Program-made: the position numbers and the translations under genes
The notes under the pieces: generated by a model
Database searches by the model: none
Told to the model about the DNA's origin: nothing
What the model saw: only the letters and a program-made list of their open reading frames with translations
In this document: positions 1-9,952 of the stretch, piece after piece
Numbering within the stretch: position 1 is the stretch's first letter
How the letters are laid out: every line of letters begins with the position of its first letter
Source of the DNA: Candidatus Uhrbacteria bacterium
GTDB lineage: Bacteria; Patescibacteriota; Patescibacteriia; UBA9934
Length of the DNA stretch: 35,661 bases
NCBI GenBank assembly: GCA_943359325.1
Contig: CALRHD010000001.1
Span: forward strand, 70,240-105,900
Reading direction: 5' to 3'

Positions 1-1360
1 GGAGTTTACGATTTTTGTCGATGGTAATTTCGCACATATCGCCACTGCGAAGCGCAGTGTCGAGCGGCACGGCAAGGTGATTGACGCGTGCCATTGTCGC
101 CTTGTTGCCGATTTCCGTGTGTACGGCGTAGGCAAAGTCGAGTGGCGTGGAGTCTTCGGGGAGGTCGATAACGTCGCCTTTCGGAGTGAAAACGAAAATA
201 CGATCGCGGAACATATCGAGCTTCATGTCGTCCAAATGCCGCATGAAGTCGGTACCGGTGAGCTCTTTTTGAATTTTTGCGAACTCTTCCATCCATGCAA
301 CTTTGCGGCTGTGTGCAGGGCTCCGTTCCTTGTATTGCCAGTGCGCAGCAATACCAAATTCGCTTTCCTCGTGCATCTGCAATGTGCGAATTTGGAACTC
401 GAGCACCGCACCTTCGTCGTCGAAAACCGTGGTGTGGAGCGACGAGTAGCCGTTGGGTTTTGGCTGTGCGATGTAGTCCTTGATGCGCCCTGACATTGGC
501 GTGTAGAGGCTGTGCAAAATGCCGAGCGCGGCGTAACAGTCGGCGACGTCTTTCACGACAATGCGCATTGCCATGACGTCGTACACTTTGCTGATGTCAT
601 TTTGATAGCGTTGTAATTTTTTGTACAGGCTGTAGCAATATTTAATGCGGCCGTGCATGTCGAGGCATTCGACGTCATGGTCGCGGAGCGCTTGCTCGAC
701 TTTCGGCAGTGCGCGATTCATGGCAGGGCCAAACGTACGAACACGTTCTTCGAGCAAATGTTGCGTCCATGTGTATTCCCGAGGGTTGAGGTATTTGAAC
801 GCGTGGTCTTCGAACTGGCCTTTGTATTCGCCCATGCCAAGGCGGTTTGCGATAGGGGCGTAAATTTCCATGACCTCATGAGAAATACGCAAGCGCTTTT
901 CTTCTGGGCGAGCGTAGAGCGTTTCCATGTTGTGCATGCGGTCGGCGAACTTGATGAAGATGACGCGCACGTCTTCTGCCATGGCGACGAACATTTTACG
1001 CAAGTTTTCGATGTAGCGTTCTTCGCCGCGGTACTTCACCTTGCCAAGTTTTGTACACGACTCGACCATGTGCGCAATGTCGTCGCCAAATTCCCGTTTG
1101 ACGTCGTCAAGCGTCCTCTCAGTATCTTCGGGGACGTCGTGAAGAAGGCCGGCGGCGATGACTTCGGCAGGGAGTTTGAGTTTCGCAAGCTTTATGGCTG
1201 TTTGGTAGACGTGGTTGAAATACGGCTCACCTGTAGAGCGAGCCTGCCCCTCATGCGCCAATTTTGCGTAGGTATAGGCATGTTCGAGGGTCAACAAATC
1301 CATGTCCGTGTAGCGGTCATCAAGGGCGACTTTGAGGTCGTCGAAGGTTTGGATGTCCAT
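1..1360 (-). CDS. rsh: RelA/SpoT-family (p)ppGpp synthetase/hydrolase, C-terminus cut by window start
   Basis: Minus-strand translation from ATG at 1360: MDIQTFDDLKVALDDRYTDMDLLTLEHAYTYAKLAHEGQARSTGEPYFNHV...AAGLLHDVPEDTERT...KFADRMHNMETL. HD-domain motifs typical of RelA/SpoT. Confidence 0.92.
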   Translation of the reverse strand, partial: MDIQTFDDLKVALDDRYTDMDLLTLEHAYTYAKLAHEGQARSTGEPYFNHVYQTAIKLAKLKLPAEVIAAGLLHDVPEDTERTLDDVKREFGDDIAHMVESCTKLGKVKYRGEERYIENLRKMFVAMAEDVRVIFIKFADRMHNMETLYARPEEKRLRISHEVMEIYAPIANRLGMGEYKGQFEDHAFKYLNPREYTWTQHLLEERVRTFGPAMNRALPKVEQALRDHDVECLDMHGRIKYCYSLYKKLQRYQNDISKVYDVMAMRIVVKDVADCYAALGILHSLYTPMSGRIKDYIAQPKPNGYSSLHTTVFDDEGAVLEFQIRTLQMHEESEFGIAAHWQYKERSPAHSRKVAWMEEFAKIQKELTGTDFMRHLDDMKLDMFRDRIFVFTPKGDVIDLPEDSTPLDFAYAVHTEIGNKATMARVNHLAVPLDTALRSGDMCEITIDKNRKL

Positions 1361-1435
1361 GGAATGAGTATAAAGAGGAAAAGGGAAAGTGGAAAGTGTG
1401 GTAAACTGCATGGAGAGTTTTTAGCGTTTTATTGT

Positions 1436-2116
1436 ATGGCACGACAAACGGAAGCGATGCGGAGGATGGCAGAGGGCGATAAGGAGGAACCTATCGCCGA
1501 TGCAACAGGCGATATTGCAACGGTGAGTCAAGATTTCGAGAAAATGATTCTTGACGCCGAAGACAAACTCATGCGATTCGAAGAGAGAGTCGAGGGGAAG
1601 CCGTACGGAGAGGCGCTCGATAGGCTGAAGGAGATACGGAAAGATCTTGGAGTTTTAGATTTGAAAATGACGGTCTCCGCGAAGCATTTTAATCGTGGCC
1701 ATGAAGTCACAGAAGCGGATGAAGCGGAATGGACTGCGCTACAGGCCTATGTGCATGATGTGAACGTTCGTGTTATTTCTTGGGAAGACGCGCTTATTGA
1801 AGAGGAAAAAGTTGTTGCAAAGCTTCAAAGCATTGCGCGTACACTGCGTGATCTTGACGGGATTATCAACGAGGTATTTCATGCAGACGTCGGCCTTGAT
1901 CGACCGAGCGATTTTGTTCGCATGTTCCCAATGCTCGAGGGGCGTCTTAACGAGTTGCGTGAAGATTTTAATAAGGGAAAGGAGAAACACGTGGATAAGC
2001 AACATCTTTCCCGAGACTTCGCAGAGCTCAACGAGGAATTTATTACCGTAAGGACAGGGCTTTACGGCGCAAAGGCGTGGTTCAAAGTAAAGTATCCCCA
2101 CATTCGTCCTGAATAA
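1436..2116 (+). CDS. Hypothetical helical/coiled-coil protein
   Basis: 3' part of the 653..2116 ORF. Upstream part is antisense to rsh; likely start is ATG 1436, with a -10-like TGTGGTAAACT at 1397-1407. Confidence 0.65.
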   Translation: MARQTEAMRRMAEGDKEEPIADATGDIATVSQDFEKMILDAEDKLMRFEERVEGKPYGEALDRLKEIRKDLGVLDLKMTVSAKHFNRGHEVTEADEAEWTALQAYVHDVNVRVISWEDALIEEEKVVAKLQSIARTLRDLDGIINEVFHADVGLDRPSDFVRMFPMLEGRLNELREDFNKGKEKHVDKQHLSRDFAELNEEFITVRTGLYGAKAWFKVKYPHIRPE

Positions 2117-2132
2117 AACACACCACACCGAG

Positions 2133-4487
2133 TTACTCTGTTACGTCGTCGTCTGACTTCTTTTTACGCTTTCCCCATGCCTTTTTTGGTGCGGCACGTT
2201 TTTTGATGAGCATGTCGATTGCTTGTTCTGGCGTGACAGTTTTTGGGTCGGTGTCCTTTGGTACGGTGACGTTTGTTTTCCCGTCGGTGACATATGGGCC
2301 GTAGCGACCGTCTTTAATGACGATTTTCCCTTTGCTCGTCGGATCGATACCGAGTTCGGCAAGCGGCGTGTTCATTTTTATTTTCTTCGCAACGCCTTCG
2401 GTGCAAATTTGAATAGCACGTTCAAGCGTAATATTTGCAGGATGGTCTTCTGGCATGAGTGGCTGTGGGAGCGAAATGTTGACGTCACCGCATTTCAAAT
2501 ACGGACCAAAACGGCCGAGCGCGGCGATAATTTCGTTGCCGTCGGTGTGTTTGCCAAGCGTACGGGGAAGTTCGAGGAGCTTCATCGCTTGTGCAAGCGT
2601 GACGTCGTCCATGAGGAGTTCTTTGGGGAGCGATGCGCGTTTTGGTTTTCCGGCGGAGCCGGATCCGGCTTTGCCGGACGGTTTTCCGGCGGAGTCGGAT
2701 TTGCTGGATGGCTCCTCAACTTCTCCCAACTGCACATATGGCCCAAAGCGCCCGGTACGCACAACGACCTCTTTGCCCGACTTTTCGTCGACGCCAAGTT
2801 TTCGCACCTTCATGACGCTTTCGTGCGTAATTTCTGCACTCTTCTCCACGATTTGTTCATGGAATGGGCCATAAAAACTCGCGAGCACCATTTGCCAGTT
2901 GTGACTGCCTTCCGCAATTTCGTCGAGTTTTTGCTCCATTTCTGCAGTAAAATTGTAGTCGACGATATTTGGAAAGTGCTCCTTGAGCAAATCTGTGACG
3001 ATCATTGCAATGTCGCTCGGAAAAAGTTTCTTGTTGTCGTCGCGCAGCACATAACCGCGGTCAATCACTGTCGTCAACGTCGGCGCGTACGTCGATGGGC
3101 GACCAATGCCGTGCTCTTCGAGCGCCTTAATAAGCGTTGCATCGCTGAAACGTGCAGGCGGTTCGGTGAAATGTTGTGTGGGCACAATTGTCGTGGGTTT
3201 TCCGACATTTTCACCTTCTTTCAGTTCGGGGAGCAGCGTATCTTCGGACGCATGCCACACCTTCATAAAGCCGGGGAACACGACGATGCTGCCATTTGCG
3301 CGCATGGTGTGGTTCGCGGCGACGAGGTCGATTGCCGTGCGGCGCACTTTTGCTCCCGGCATTTGGCTTGCGACGGTTCGCGACCAGATCATGTTATACA
3401 ATTTCCATTCTCCTGGTTCGAGTGTTGGTTTGAGCGATTCTGGTTCATGCGTGACGTCGGTCGGACGAATCGCTTCGTGTGCTTCTTGTGCGCCCTTACT
3501 TTTCGTGTGGTACTTCACGGCGCCGGTTGCATATTCTGCACCGAACGTCGTTTTCAAAAATTCTTGCGTTGCAGTAGTAAATTGTTCGGCGAGATTTTGC
3601 GAATCAGTACGCATGTAGGTTATGCGGCCCGTTTCGTAAAGCCGTTGTGCGAGCGTCATCGTTTGCTTTGCACTCATGCCCAAACGGTTGTACGCCTCCT
3701 GTTGGAGCGTCGACGTCGTGAGCGGTGTTGGTGGTTTGCGCGTTGCGTCTTTCATTTCGATTGACTGTACCGAAAAACTTTCTCCCGAAATTTTCTCGAC
3801 GATCGCTTTTGCCGCCGCTTCGTTTTTAATGTCGAGCTTCTCAACTTTTTTTCCGTCGATCGCGTGGAGTTTTGCCTCGAAGACGGCCGCATCTTTTGTA
3901 AAGGTGGCGTCGATCGTCCAATATTCATCGGTTTTGAATGCTTGACGTTCACGTTCTCGTTCGACAACGAGTCGGACGGCAACTGACTGGACACGACCAG
4001 CGGAAAGCCCGCGCTGTACTTTGTTCCAAAGGAGCGGCGACAATTCGTAACCGACGAGGCGGTCGAGAATGCGGCGCGTTTGCTGCGCGTCGACCATGCG
4101 CATGTCGATGTGTCGCGGCGTGTCAATCGCGTGGTCGATCGCTTTCTTCGTAATTTCGTGGAAGGTGATGCGCTTTGCAGTTTCGGGATTCAATTTCAAC
4201 ACTTCGGCAATATGCCACGCAATTGCTTCTCCCTCACGATCTTCGTCGGTTGCGAGGTACACTTCGCTGGCTTTTTTTGCCGCGGCTTTGAGTGCGTTTA
4301 CTTTTTGTTGTTTGTCGTCCGGCACTTCGTATGTCGGCGCAAAGCCATGCGCAACGTCAACGCCAATGGTTTTTTTTGGTAGGTCACGGATGTGGCCAAA
4401 CGATGAAAGAATCGTGTACCCCGTGCCCAAAAACTTCGTAATGGTTTTTGCTTTTGTTGGCGACTCGACAATAAGAAGTTTGGACAT
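2133..4487 (-). CDS. topA: DNA topoisomerase I
   Basis: MSKLLIVESPTKAKTITKFLG...TDEDREGEAIAWH...RVQSVAVRLVVERE...ITYMRTDS; C-terminal repeats GRFGPYVQLG / GRYGPYVTDG. Confidence 0.97.
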   Translation of the reverse strand: MSKLLIVESPTKAKTITKFLGTGYTILSSFGHIRDLPKKTIGVDVAHGFAPTYEVPDDKQQKVNALKAAAKKASEVYLATDEDREGEAIAWHIAEVLKLNPETAKRITFHEITKKAIDHAIDTPRHIDMRMVDAQQTRRILDRLVGYELSPLLWNKVQRGLSAGRVQSVAVRLVVERERERQAFKTDEYWTIDATFTKDAAVFEAKLHAIDGKKVEKLDIKNEAAAKAIVEKISGESFSVQSIEMKDATRKPPTPLTTSTLQQEAYNRLGMSAKQTMTLAQRLYETGRITYMRTDSQNLAEQFTTATQEFLKTTFGAEYATGAVKYHTKSKGAQEAHEAIRPTDVTHEPESLKPTLEPGEWKLYNMIWSRTVASQMPGAKVRRTAIDLVAANHTMRANGSIVVFPGFMKVWHASEDTLLPELKEGENVGKPTTIVPTQHFTEPPARFSDATLIKALEEHGIGRPSTYAPTLTTVIDRGYVLRDDNKKLFPSDIAMIVTDLLKEHFPNIVDYNFTAEMEQKLDEIAEGSHNWQMVLASFYGPFHEQIVEKSAEITHESVMKVRKLGVDEKSGKEVVVRTGRFGPYVQLGEVEEPSSKSDSAGKPSGKAGSGSAGKPKRASLPKELLMDDVTLAQAMKLLELPRTLGKHTDGNEIIAALGRFGPYLKCGDVNISLPQPLMPEDHPANITLERAIQICTEGVAKKIKMNTPLAELGIDPTSKGKIVIKDGRYGPYVTDGKTNVTVPKDTDPKTVTPEQAIDMLIKKRAAPKKAWGKRKKKSDDDVTE

Positions 4488-4566
4488 AGATGCGTCGAAC
4501 AATATCGGTGTGTGCGATTGCGGTCAAGTCCTGAATACAACACTAAGCACGGACAGTGCGTAGTGT

Positions 4567-4577
4567 TGTGGTAAACT
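4567..4577 (+). promoter_or_regulatory. Extended -10-like element TGTGGTAAACT
   Basis: Same motif class as at 1397, 14903 and 17125; each lies just upstream of a + strand start codon. Confidence 0.45.
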
Positions 4578-4603
4578 ATGGGTAACGATTAAAGAGTTTT
4601 GTT

Positions 4604-7600
4604 ATGCCTGATAGAGAGGGTGGAGGACGACCGAGGGGAGAGGTCGAGCGTCCCGTCGATGTTGCGCAAAAATATGATCGGCAGTCAATAGCAAGGGATC
4701 TTCGCAACTCATATCGAGCGGCATATGCGTTGGGTGATTTGGAGAAACTCGATGCAGGAGATAGGGCGGAGGTAGTGGAGGATGCTGAACTGCGTGAAGC
4801 GGCGCGGCAGGGAATTATTGCGTCATTGCGCAACGGGAATTATGAGGAGATGCAGTCGATACAAGATTTTTTTAAATTTGGATTGGTAGCGTTGCGTGCT
4901 TCGGAGGGGTTTCAAGATGCGGCGCGGGAAGGGGCGGTGAAACAGATTATTGAGTTTGGTCAATTTCCAGAAAATGCTGCCAGGTTGAAAACCGCGTTTA
5001 CAAATCTCCATAAAAAAGAAAAAGAGTCACCAGAAATTTTAGATGCCACCGCACGAGCGGTGAAGCAGCTTGTGACTATTGGGCGCTGCGACGAGTTGCC
5101 AAAGTTATTGTTTTATGCCCCTGTTCGCGAGGAGAGCCTCCGTGTTCCTGCAATACAAAACTGGGTAACGCATACAATAAGAAAAGCATTCAAGGAGGGA
5201 GTCGACGAGCATGCAGAGGTGCTGCAAAAAATGTTTCATGTCGAGGCAAGCGTGTACGATGAGCTTGTACGAGATGCAGTGAAGGTGAGATTGGAAAATG
5301 GTGATGTGTGGTTTGGGGAAAAACTCTACCGAACGCTGCATCCTGCCGATACATCTGGTGAGAGTTTGAAGTCTGCATCACCGGACATTCTTGATGCAGC
5401 AAAAAACGGTATACTGAACAAACTTCGAGAGGGGAGTCATGAGATGGCGGTTCAAGTTGCGAATGCGGTGGGTGCGAGTGAATATTTTCATTCTCCCGAA
5501 GCGAGATCGGCGGGGGAAGAAGGAATTGTTACGTTGTTGCATAGTGGTGTGAGACTAGGCGCAATTCGTCTCGGTAAACTTGTTGGTATTTCGGAGGAAG
5601 AAATACAAAATAATCCAAAGAATCGTGAAGCGATATGGAATTTCGTGTATCACTCGCTGTCAACGAGTCGAAGTGATTTGCCTTTCGATAATGCGAAAGA
5701 TACTCTAAAAGATTTTCCTCTTCCCGATAGCGCTCGTACTGCCGAACAGTCAGCCTGTGTGACGAGGGAGCTTGCAGGGCGCATGGGAATATCACAAAGT
5801 GCCAGATTCGAGGATGCGAAGCGGCTTTTCAATCCTACGAAGGAGGAAATACAGATTGCGGCGAGACGCGGTATCGTTGAATATCTCAAAAATGGTAGTC
5901 TCGAGCATTGTCTATACACTCTTCATACATATCATGTTTCAGAATCTGTATTTGGAGAATCGGATGTGCAAGAAGCTGCAAAGGAGGGATTCAAAAAAAA
6001 TCTTGAATATAGCGACATGCCAAGGGCATCTGCTATCGAAGAGCGCTGTTTTTTGTCAGAAGAGGTCGTGAATAAACTCGCACTTGATGCGGCTGCCCAA
6101 AGTTTGACGGAAGAAAATTTTGTGGGTAATGCACTGGAAATTATTGACCACTATCGTTTGAACATCAACGAAGCAACATATGCGGAACATTTTCAGAAAT
6201 GGGCACGCGTACAATTTGAGAGGTCGTTGGCAAATGGCCTCATATACCAAGCAAAGAGATTACGCGACACATTCGCTCTTTCACCAGAGGCGTGTCGTGA
6301 AGCTGCTACTACACGGTTTGGAATACTGTTGGCAGACGGGAATGTCGAAAAATGTGTTGCAGTCGTGAACGAAATGGGGTTACCGAGCACGTTGTTTACT
6401 GCGCCAGAATTTGCAGAGAGTGCGAAGCAGGGATTGCGAAGAGTGCTTGGTAATGCGAACGTGGACGTTGCGTATGTCATTGAGGATTTATGTGCAATGA
6501 AGGCAAAAGACGTACAAACTATTGCTAATGAGTCGTTTGCTGCGGTGTTACGTGATGGTAATTTCGGTGGTGCCAAGGTGATGAACGAAATTTATGCGGT
6601 CGAGATGGCAGGCATAAAGTCGAGTGACATTCCATTCAATGTGTTGATGCAACTTCCTCGTGAATTAGGATTTGAAAAGCTGTATGAGCAAGATGCATGG
6701 CACGATGGAATAGAGATGCTCTTGAAGCTGCAGGCTCGCGCAGCAAAAGCGGAACATGACCCATGGATGACGGACATGAAACCGCTTGTTGAGCTTCTTC
6801 TTGAGTGTGGTGTTATCGATCGTGCGAATTCCGGAGATGCGGAGCTGATGGTTGAGTACGTCAAAGCATTTGGCATGTATAATTTACCGCAGATGGCACA
6901 GTTGTTTGTTGAATTGAAACGAGGTACAGAGTTTAACAAACTTTCTTCGGAGTCGCAGGATCAACTACGGACAATTATTGGTAAGAAGGTCGAAAAGATG
7001 AAGGGTGAACAGATTATTAATGAGCTGCGGCGTTTTCGACGTGAGATGCAAGGTACATTGCTTGCAGATAAGATTCCTCACGGCATCGAAACAGAAATCG
7101 GTACGGAGATATTTGCAGGGTTGAAAGGAGAAACAAAGTGGGGGAGGAGCGACTCCCCAACAGAAATCGTGGCAACATGGCGTGCATATGAAAAGAACAA
7201 TCCCGATAACGCAAAAGTGCCGGAAGGGTATCGTGAGAGAAGTATTGCCGTACCTCTTATTCATCGTCATGAAGTGTTGGAACAGCCAAACGTAGTAAAA
7301 GAACGAGAAGGAAAAATTTCAAAATTGTTGGCACGAAAAAATGGTGAGAACATGACGGAGCTCGGGGGTCATTTTGCGCTGCTCGAAGATGCTGCCGTGG
7401 AATTGCGTCGCGGTGTCGACAGGGAGAAGTGGTGGGAAGGACGTCGCATGTTGCTCGCGAAAGATGCGGCGTTCGACGGTTCTGGCGTAGAGAAGGCGAT
7501 AGACGAACGGAGTATTGCGTTGCGCGCAAATAACACTCCCGAAGAAAAGATTACAAAAATTCTTGGTGGTGTGCGGGCGGGATATGTAAAAAAACAGGAA

Positions 7601-8596
7601 CGGGCTTTGGCGCTGCAGGAAGTTATTCGCGGCTTGGATTATCCTCATGCGAGAGAGTCGAAAGAGGGAGTAGATGCGGGAACGGTTTCGTTTATGGAAC
7701 AGGTCTCAAAATGTGGGCGTGGGACGCTTGTAAAAAATACTTTACTGACATTGTCGATGGAGCATATTCGCAGTATTGCTCCGGAATGGGCGGCGCGATT
7801 CGACGCTGCATTGGAACCACATGGCGGTAATATTTCCGGAGAAAGGCTCGTTACGGTGCATGATGTGTATGTACAGTACATTCAAGAGCACTATTTGAGT
7901 CATGATGGAGAGGAGCACCACACGGGACACACAGCGTTTTCTCCAGAATTGATCGATGCGTTGACGTGGGCATACGGTATACCAAAAGAAATGGATAAAC
8001 ACGTGTTGTCCAAAACACGCGAAGAGGTTGAAGCGCTCGAGCGTGGCGACGTCGCCGCGAGCACCGAAACGATGAACGTCACGCTGGTGCCTGCACAGGG
8101 ATTGCTTCGTGTGTATGCAGGAGACATTGGCGATGCGTGTTATACAAGTCAGCATAGCCAATTAGCGCGGGGAGAGGTTCCTGATTTACACGCGGTGTTG
8201 TTTGTGACGAATCGAGGAACGGCGAAGGAGCGTTTGCAGGGGTCGGTGTTGTTTGTGGAAACGCGTACATCGAAGGGGGAGAATGTATTGTTGGTGCGTG
8301 CGAACAATCCCCGAGAAAATCTTATAGGCCAAGTAGATGCAAATGTGCTCGTGCAACAAACCATTGACCAAGCGATTGCGACCGCAAAAGAGCGTGGGCT
8401 TGATATTGTCGCTGTTCCGCTCGACGGTGCGTCGGCATCCTGTTCAAACCGTTCCGCGGTTGCGGAGTATTACAAGAAAAAGTTTTCTGGTGCAGAGAAA
8501 ATTGTGCTCATTCAAGAAGCAGAGACGATGTTTAACGGATATGACAATTGGAATGCTGAGGGGACGCACCCATCAGTTGTGGTGTGGCGAAGGTAG
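4604..8596 (+). CDS. Large (1330 aa) helical-repeat protein with a distinct C-terminal domain, function unknown
   Basis: Single long ORF. N-terminal ~700 aa show recurring ~35-38 aa units such as EAARQGIIASLRNGNYEE / DAAKNGILNKLREGSHEM / IAARRGIVEYLKNGSLEH. Confidence 0.85.
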   Translation: MPDREGGGRPRGEVERPVDVAQKYDRQSIARDLRNSYRAAYALGDLEKLDAGDRAEVVEDAELREAARQGIIASLRNGNYEEMQSIQDFFKFGLVALRASEGFQDAAREGAVKQIIEFGQFPENAARLKTAFTNLHKKEKESPEILDATARAVKQLVTIGRCDELPKLLFYAPVREESLRVPAIQNWVTHTIRKAFKEGVDEHAEVLQKMFHVEASVYDELVRDAVKVRLENGDVWFGEKLYRTLHPADTSGESLKSASPDILDAAKNGILNKLREGSHEMAVQVANAVGASEYFHSPEARSAGEEGIVTLLHSGVRLGAIRLGKLVGISEEEIQNNPKNREAIWNFVYHSLSTSRSDLPFDNAKDTLKDFPLPDSARTAEQSACVTRELAGRMGISQSARFEDAKRLFNPTKEEIQIAARRGIVEYLKNGSLEHCLYTLHTYHVSESVFGESDVQEAAKEGFKKNLEYSDMPRASAIEERCFLSEEVVNKLALDAAAQSLTEENFVGNALEIIDHYRLNINEATYAEHFQKWARVQFERSLANGLIYQAKRLRDTFALSPEACREAATTRFGILLADGNVEKCVAVVNEMGLPSTLFTAPEFAESAKQGLRRVLGNANVDVAYVIEDLCAMKAKDVQTIANESFAAVLRDGNFGGAKVMNEIYAVEMAGIKSSDIPFNVLMQLPRELGFEKLYEQDAWHDGIEMLLKLQARAAKAEHDPWMTDMKPLVELLLECGVIDRANSGDAELMVEYVKAFGMYNLPQMAQLFVELKRGTEFNKLSSESQDQLRTIIGKKVEKMKGEQIINELRRFRREMQGTLLADKIPHGIETEIGTEIFAGLKGETKWGRSDSPTEIVATWRAYEKNNPDNAKVPEGYRERSIAVPLIHRHEVLEQPNVVKEREGKISKLLARKNGENMTELGGHFALLEDAAVELRRGVDREKWWEGRRMLLAKDAAFDGSGVEKAIDERSIALRANNTPEEKITKILGGVRAGYVKKQERALALQEVIRGLDYPHARESKEGVDAGTVSFMEQVSKCGRGTLVKNTLLTLSMEHIRSIAPEWAARFDAALEPHGGNISGERLVTVHDVYVQYIQEHYLSHDGEEHHTGHTAFSPELIDALTWAYGIPKEMDKHVLSKTREEVEALERGDVAASTETMNVTLVPAQGLLRVYAGDIGDACYTSQHSQLARGEVPDLHAVLFVTNRGTAKERLQGSVLFVETRTSKGENVLLVRANNPRENLIGQVDANVLVQQTIDQAIATAKERGLDIVAVPLDGASASCSNRSAVAEYYKKKFSGAEKIVLIQEAETMFNGYDNWNAEGTHPSVVVWRR

Positions 8597-9940
8597 TTGC
8601 TCGGAGCTTTGATTTTTCAAGATATCATTCTCCGTCACCCAATGTGTGCGCAGTTCGCCGGCGAGGTAGAGGGAGCCGGTGATGAGAATGAGGGCAGGTT
8701 GTAGCTTGTAGGTCGGAGCTTGTAGATGGGAGGCAAAGTGAAGGGCGTCGTGTGCATGTGCAAATGTTTTTCCGCGTTTTGCTTTTGGCACCATTGTAAG
8801 GAGTACGTTGGGATCCATGGGCTTGCCGCGACCATGGGTGTATTGTGTGGTGTGGATGATGGAGGCGTGTTTTGCGAGCACTGCAAGCATTTTTTTTGCG
8901 TCTTTGTCTTGTTTGCAACCGAAGATAATAACAAAAGGTTGTAGGTTGTAGCGGGTAGGTTGTAGGATTTGGTTGAGTGTTGCTTTTATCTTTGCAACGT
9001 TGTGTGCGCCGTCGAGAATGATTGTTGGATTTGACTGCATGATCTCAAATCGGCAGGGGAGGCGCTTGTGGTTTTTTATGGCGCCTGCGATGGCTTTTTG
9101 CGATACGCCGACCGCGCGGGCTGCGGCGGAAGCGATGGCGATATTTTGCAAGAGATGTGATGCGAGTTCGTGTGAGGGGGTCAGGTCTTGATATTGCTCA
9201 TTTTTTGTAACAAAGGAAATAGACGCGCTGACGGCTTTTGCTGCGTGCGTAAAAATTCGTTGTAAAGATTTTCGTGGCTCGCCGCAGATGACGGTGCAGG
9301 GCGTCGTGATAATGCCTGCTTTTTCGTACGCAATTTTTGAGAGTGCGTTGCCGAGTACGTCGGTGTGGTCGAGGTCGATGTTTGTGATGACCGCGACGTC
9401 TTTTTTTGGAATGATGTTCGTGCTATCCCAACGTCCACCAAGTCCAACTTCAAGTACGCACCACTCGACGTGTGCATTTCTGAATGCGACGAATGCAATG
9501 CATGTCGTGAGTTCAAAAAACGATAGTGGTGAGTTGGTTGCGTGGCGATGTTTTGTGTGTGCGGCGAGCACAATGTCGATAGCATCACAGAGCGCGTCAG
9601 GTGCAATGAGTTTTTCATTCACGCGAAAGCGTTCGAGAAGTGTTGTGGTGTGGGGCGAAGTGTAACTCGCGACTCCTCGATTGTGTTCCCTTCGACTTCG
9701 CTCAGGACCTTCGGCCGCCAGAAGCATGTCGTGAATGAGTGCAGTCACACTGCCTTTGCCACTTGTTCCTGTGACATGAATGTAGCGCATCGTTGCTTCG
9801 GGGTTACCGAGTCGTGTGAGCATTTGTCGTAAACGTACGAATGACGCCGCAAGCGACGCGGGATCGTTATGACGCCAATGCGTTTCGTGTTTTTGTTCTG
9901 CGAGGAGTCGTTGAACAGTTTTGTGATAGCGGGCAAACAT
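8573..9940 (-). CDS. folC: Folylpolyglutamate synthase/dihydrofolate synthase
   Basis: VTGTSGKGSVTALIHDML...YTSPHTTTLLERFRVN...EVGLGGRWDSTN...ILDGAHNVAK. Contains two apparent repeat-derived segments. Confidence 0.93.
   Translation of the reverse strand: MFARYHKTVQRLLAEQKHETHWRHNDPASLAASFVRLRQMLTRLGNPEATMRYIHVTGTSGKGSVTALIHDMLLAAEGPERSRREHNRGVASYTSPHTTTLLERFRVNEKLIAPDALCDAIDIVLAAHTKHRHATNSPLSFFELTTCIAFVAFRNAHVEWCVLEVGLGGRWDSTNIIPKKDVAVITNIDLDHTDVLGNALSKIAYEKAGIITTPCTVICGEPRKSLQRIFTHAAKAVSASISFVTKNEQYQDLTPSHELASHLLQNIAIASAAARAVGVSQKAIAGAIKNHKRLPCRFEIMQSNPTIILDGAHNVAKIKATLNQILQPTRYNLQPFVIIFGCKQDKDAKKMLAVLAKHASIIHTTQYTHGRGKPMDPNVLLTMVPKAKRGKTFAHAHDALHFASHLQAPTYKLQPALILITGSLYLAGELRTHWVTENDILKNQSSEQLPSPHHN
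9177..9204 (-). repeat. 28-bp interspersed repeat, copy 1 (inside folC)
   Basis: + strand GGGGTCAGGTCTTGATATTGCTCATTTT; minus translation NEQYQDLTP. Confidence 0.85.
9686..9714. repeat. REP-like segment inside folC
   Basis: TTCCCTTCGACTTCGCTCAGGACCTTCGG; encodes EGPERSRREHN immediately before the conserved YTSPH motif. Confidence 0.55.
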
Positions 9941-9952
9941 AGTCTCGGCTTT

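Noticed and set aside
653-1435. 5' extension of the hypothetical ORF 653..2116
   Set aside because: Antisense to rsh; likely real start is ATG 1436.
2223-3764. 513-aa + strand ORF
   Set aside because: Fully antisense to topA; Cys/Trp/Phe-rich translation typical of shadow ORFs.
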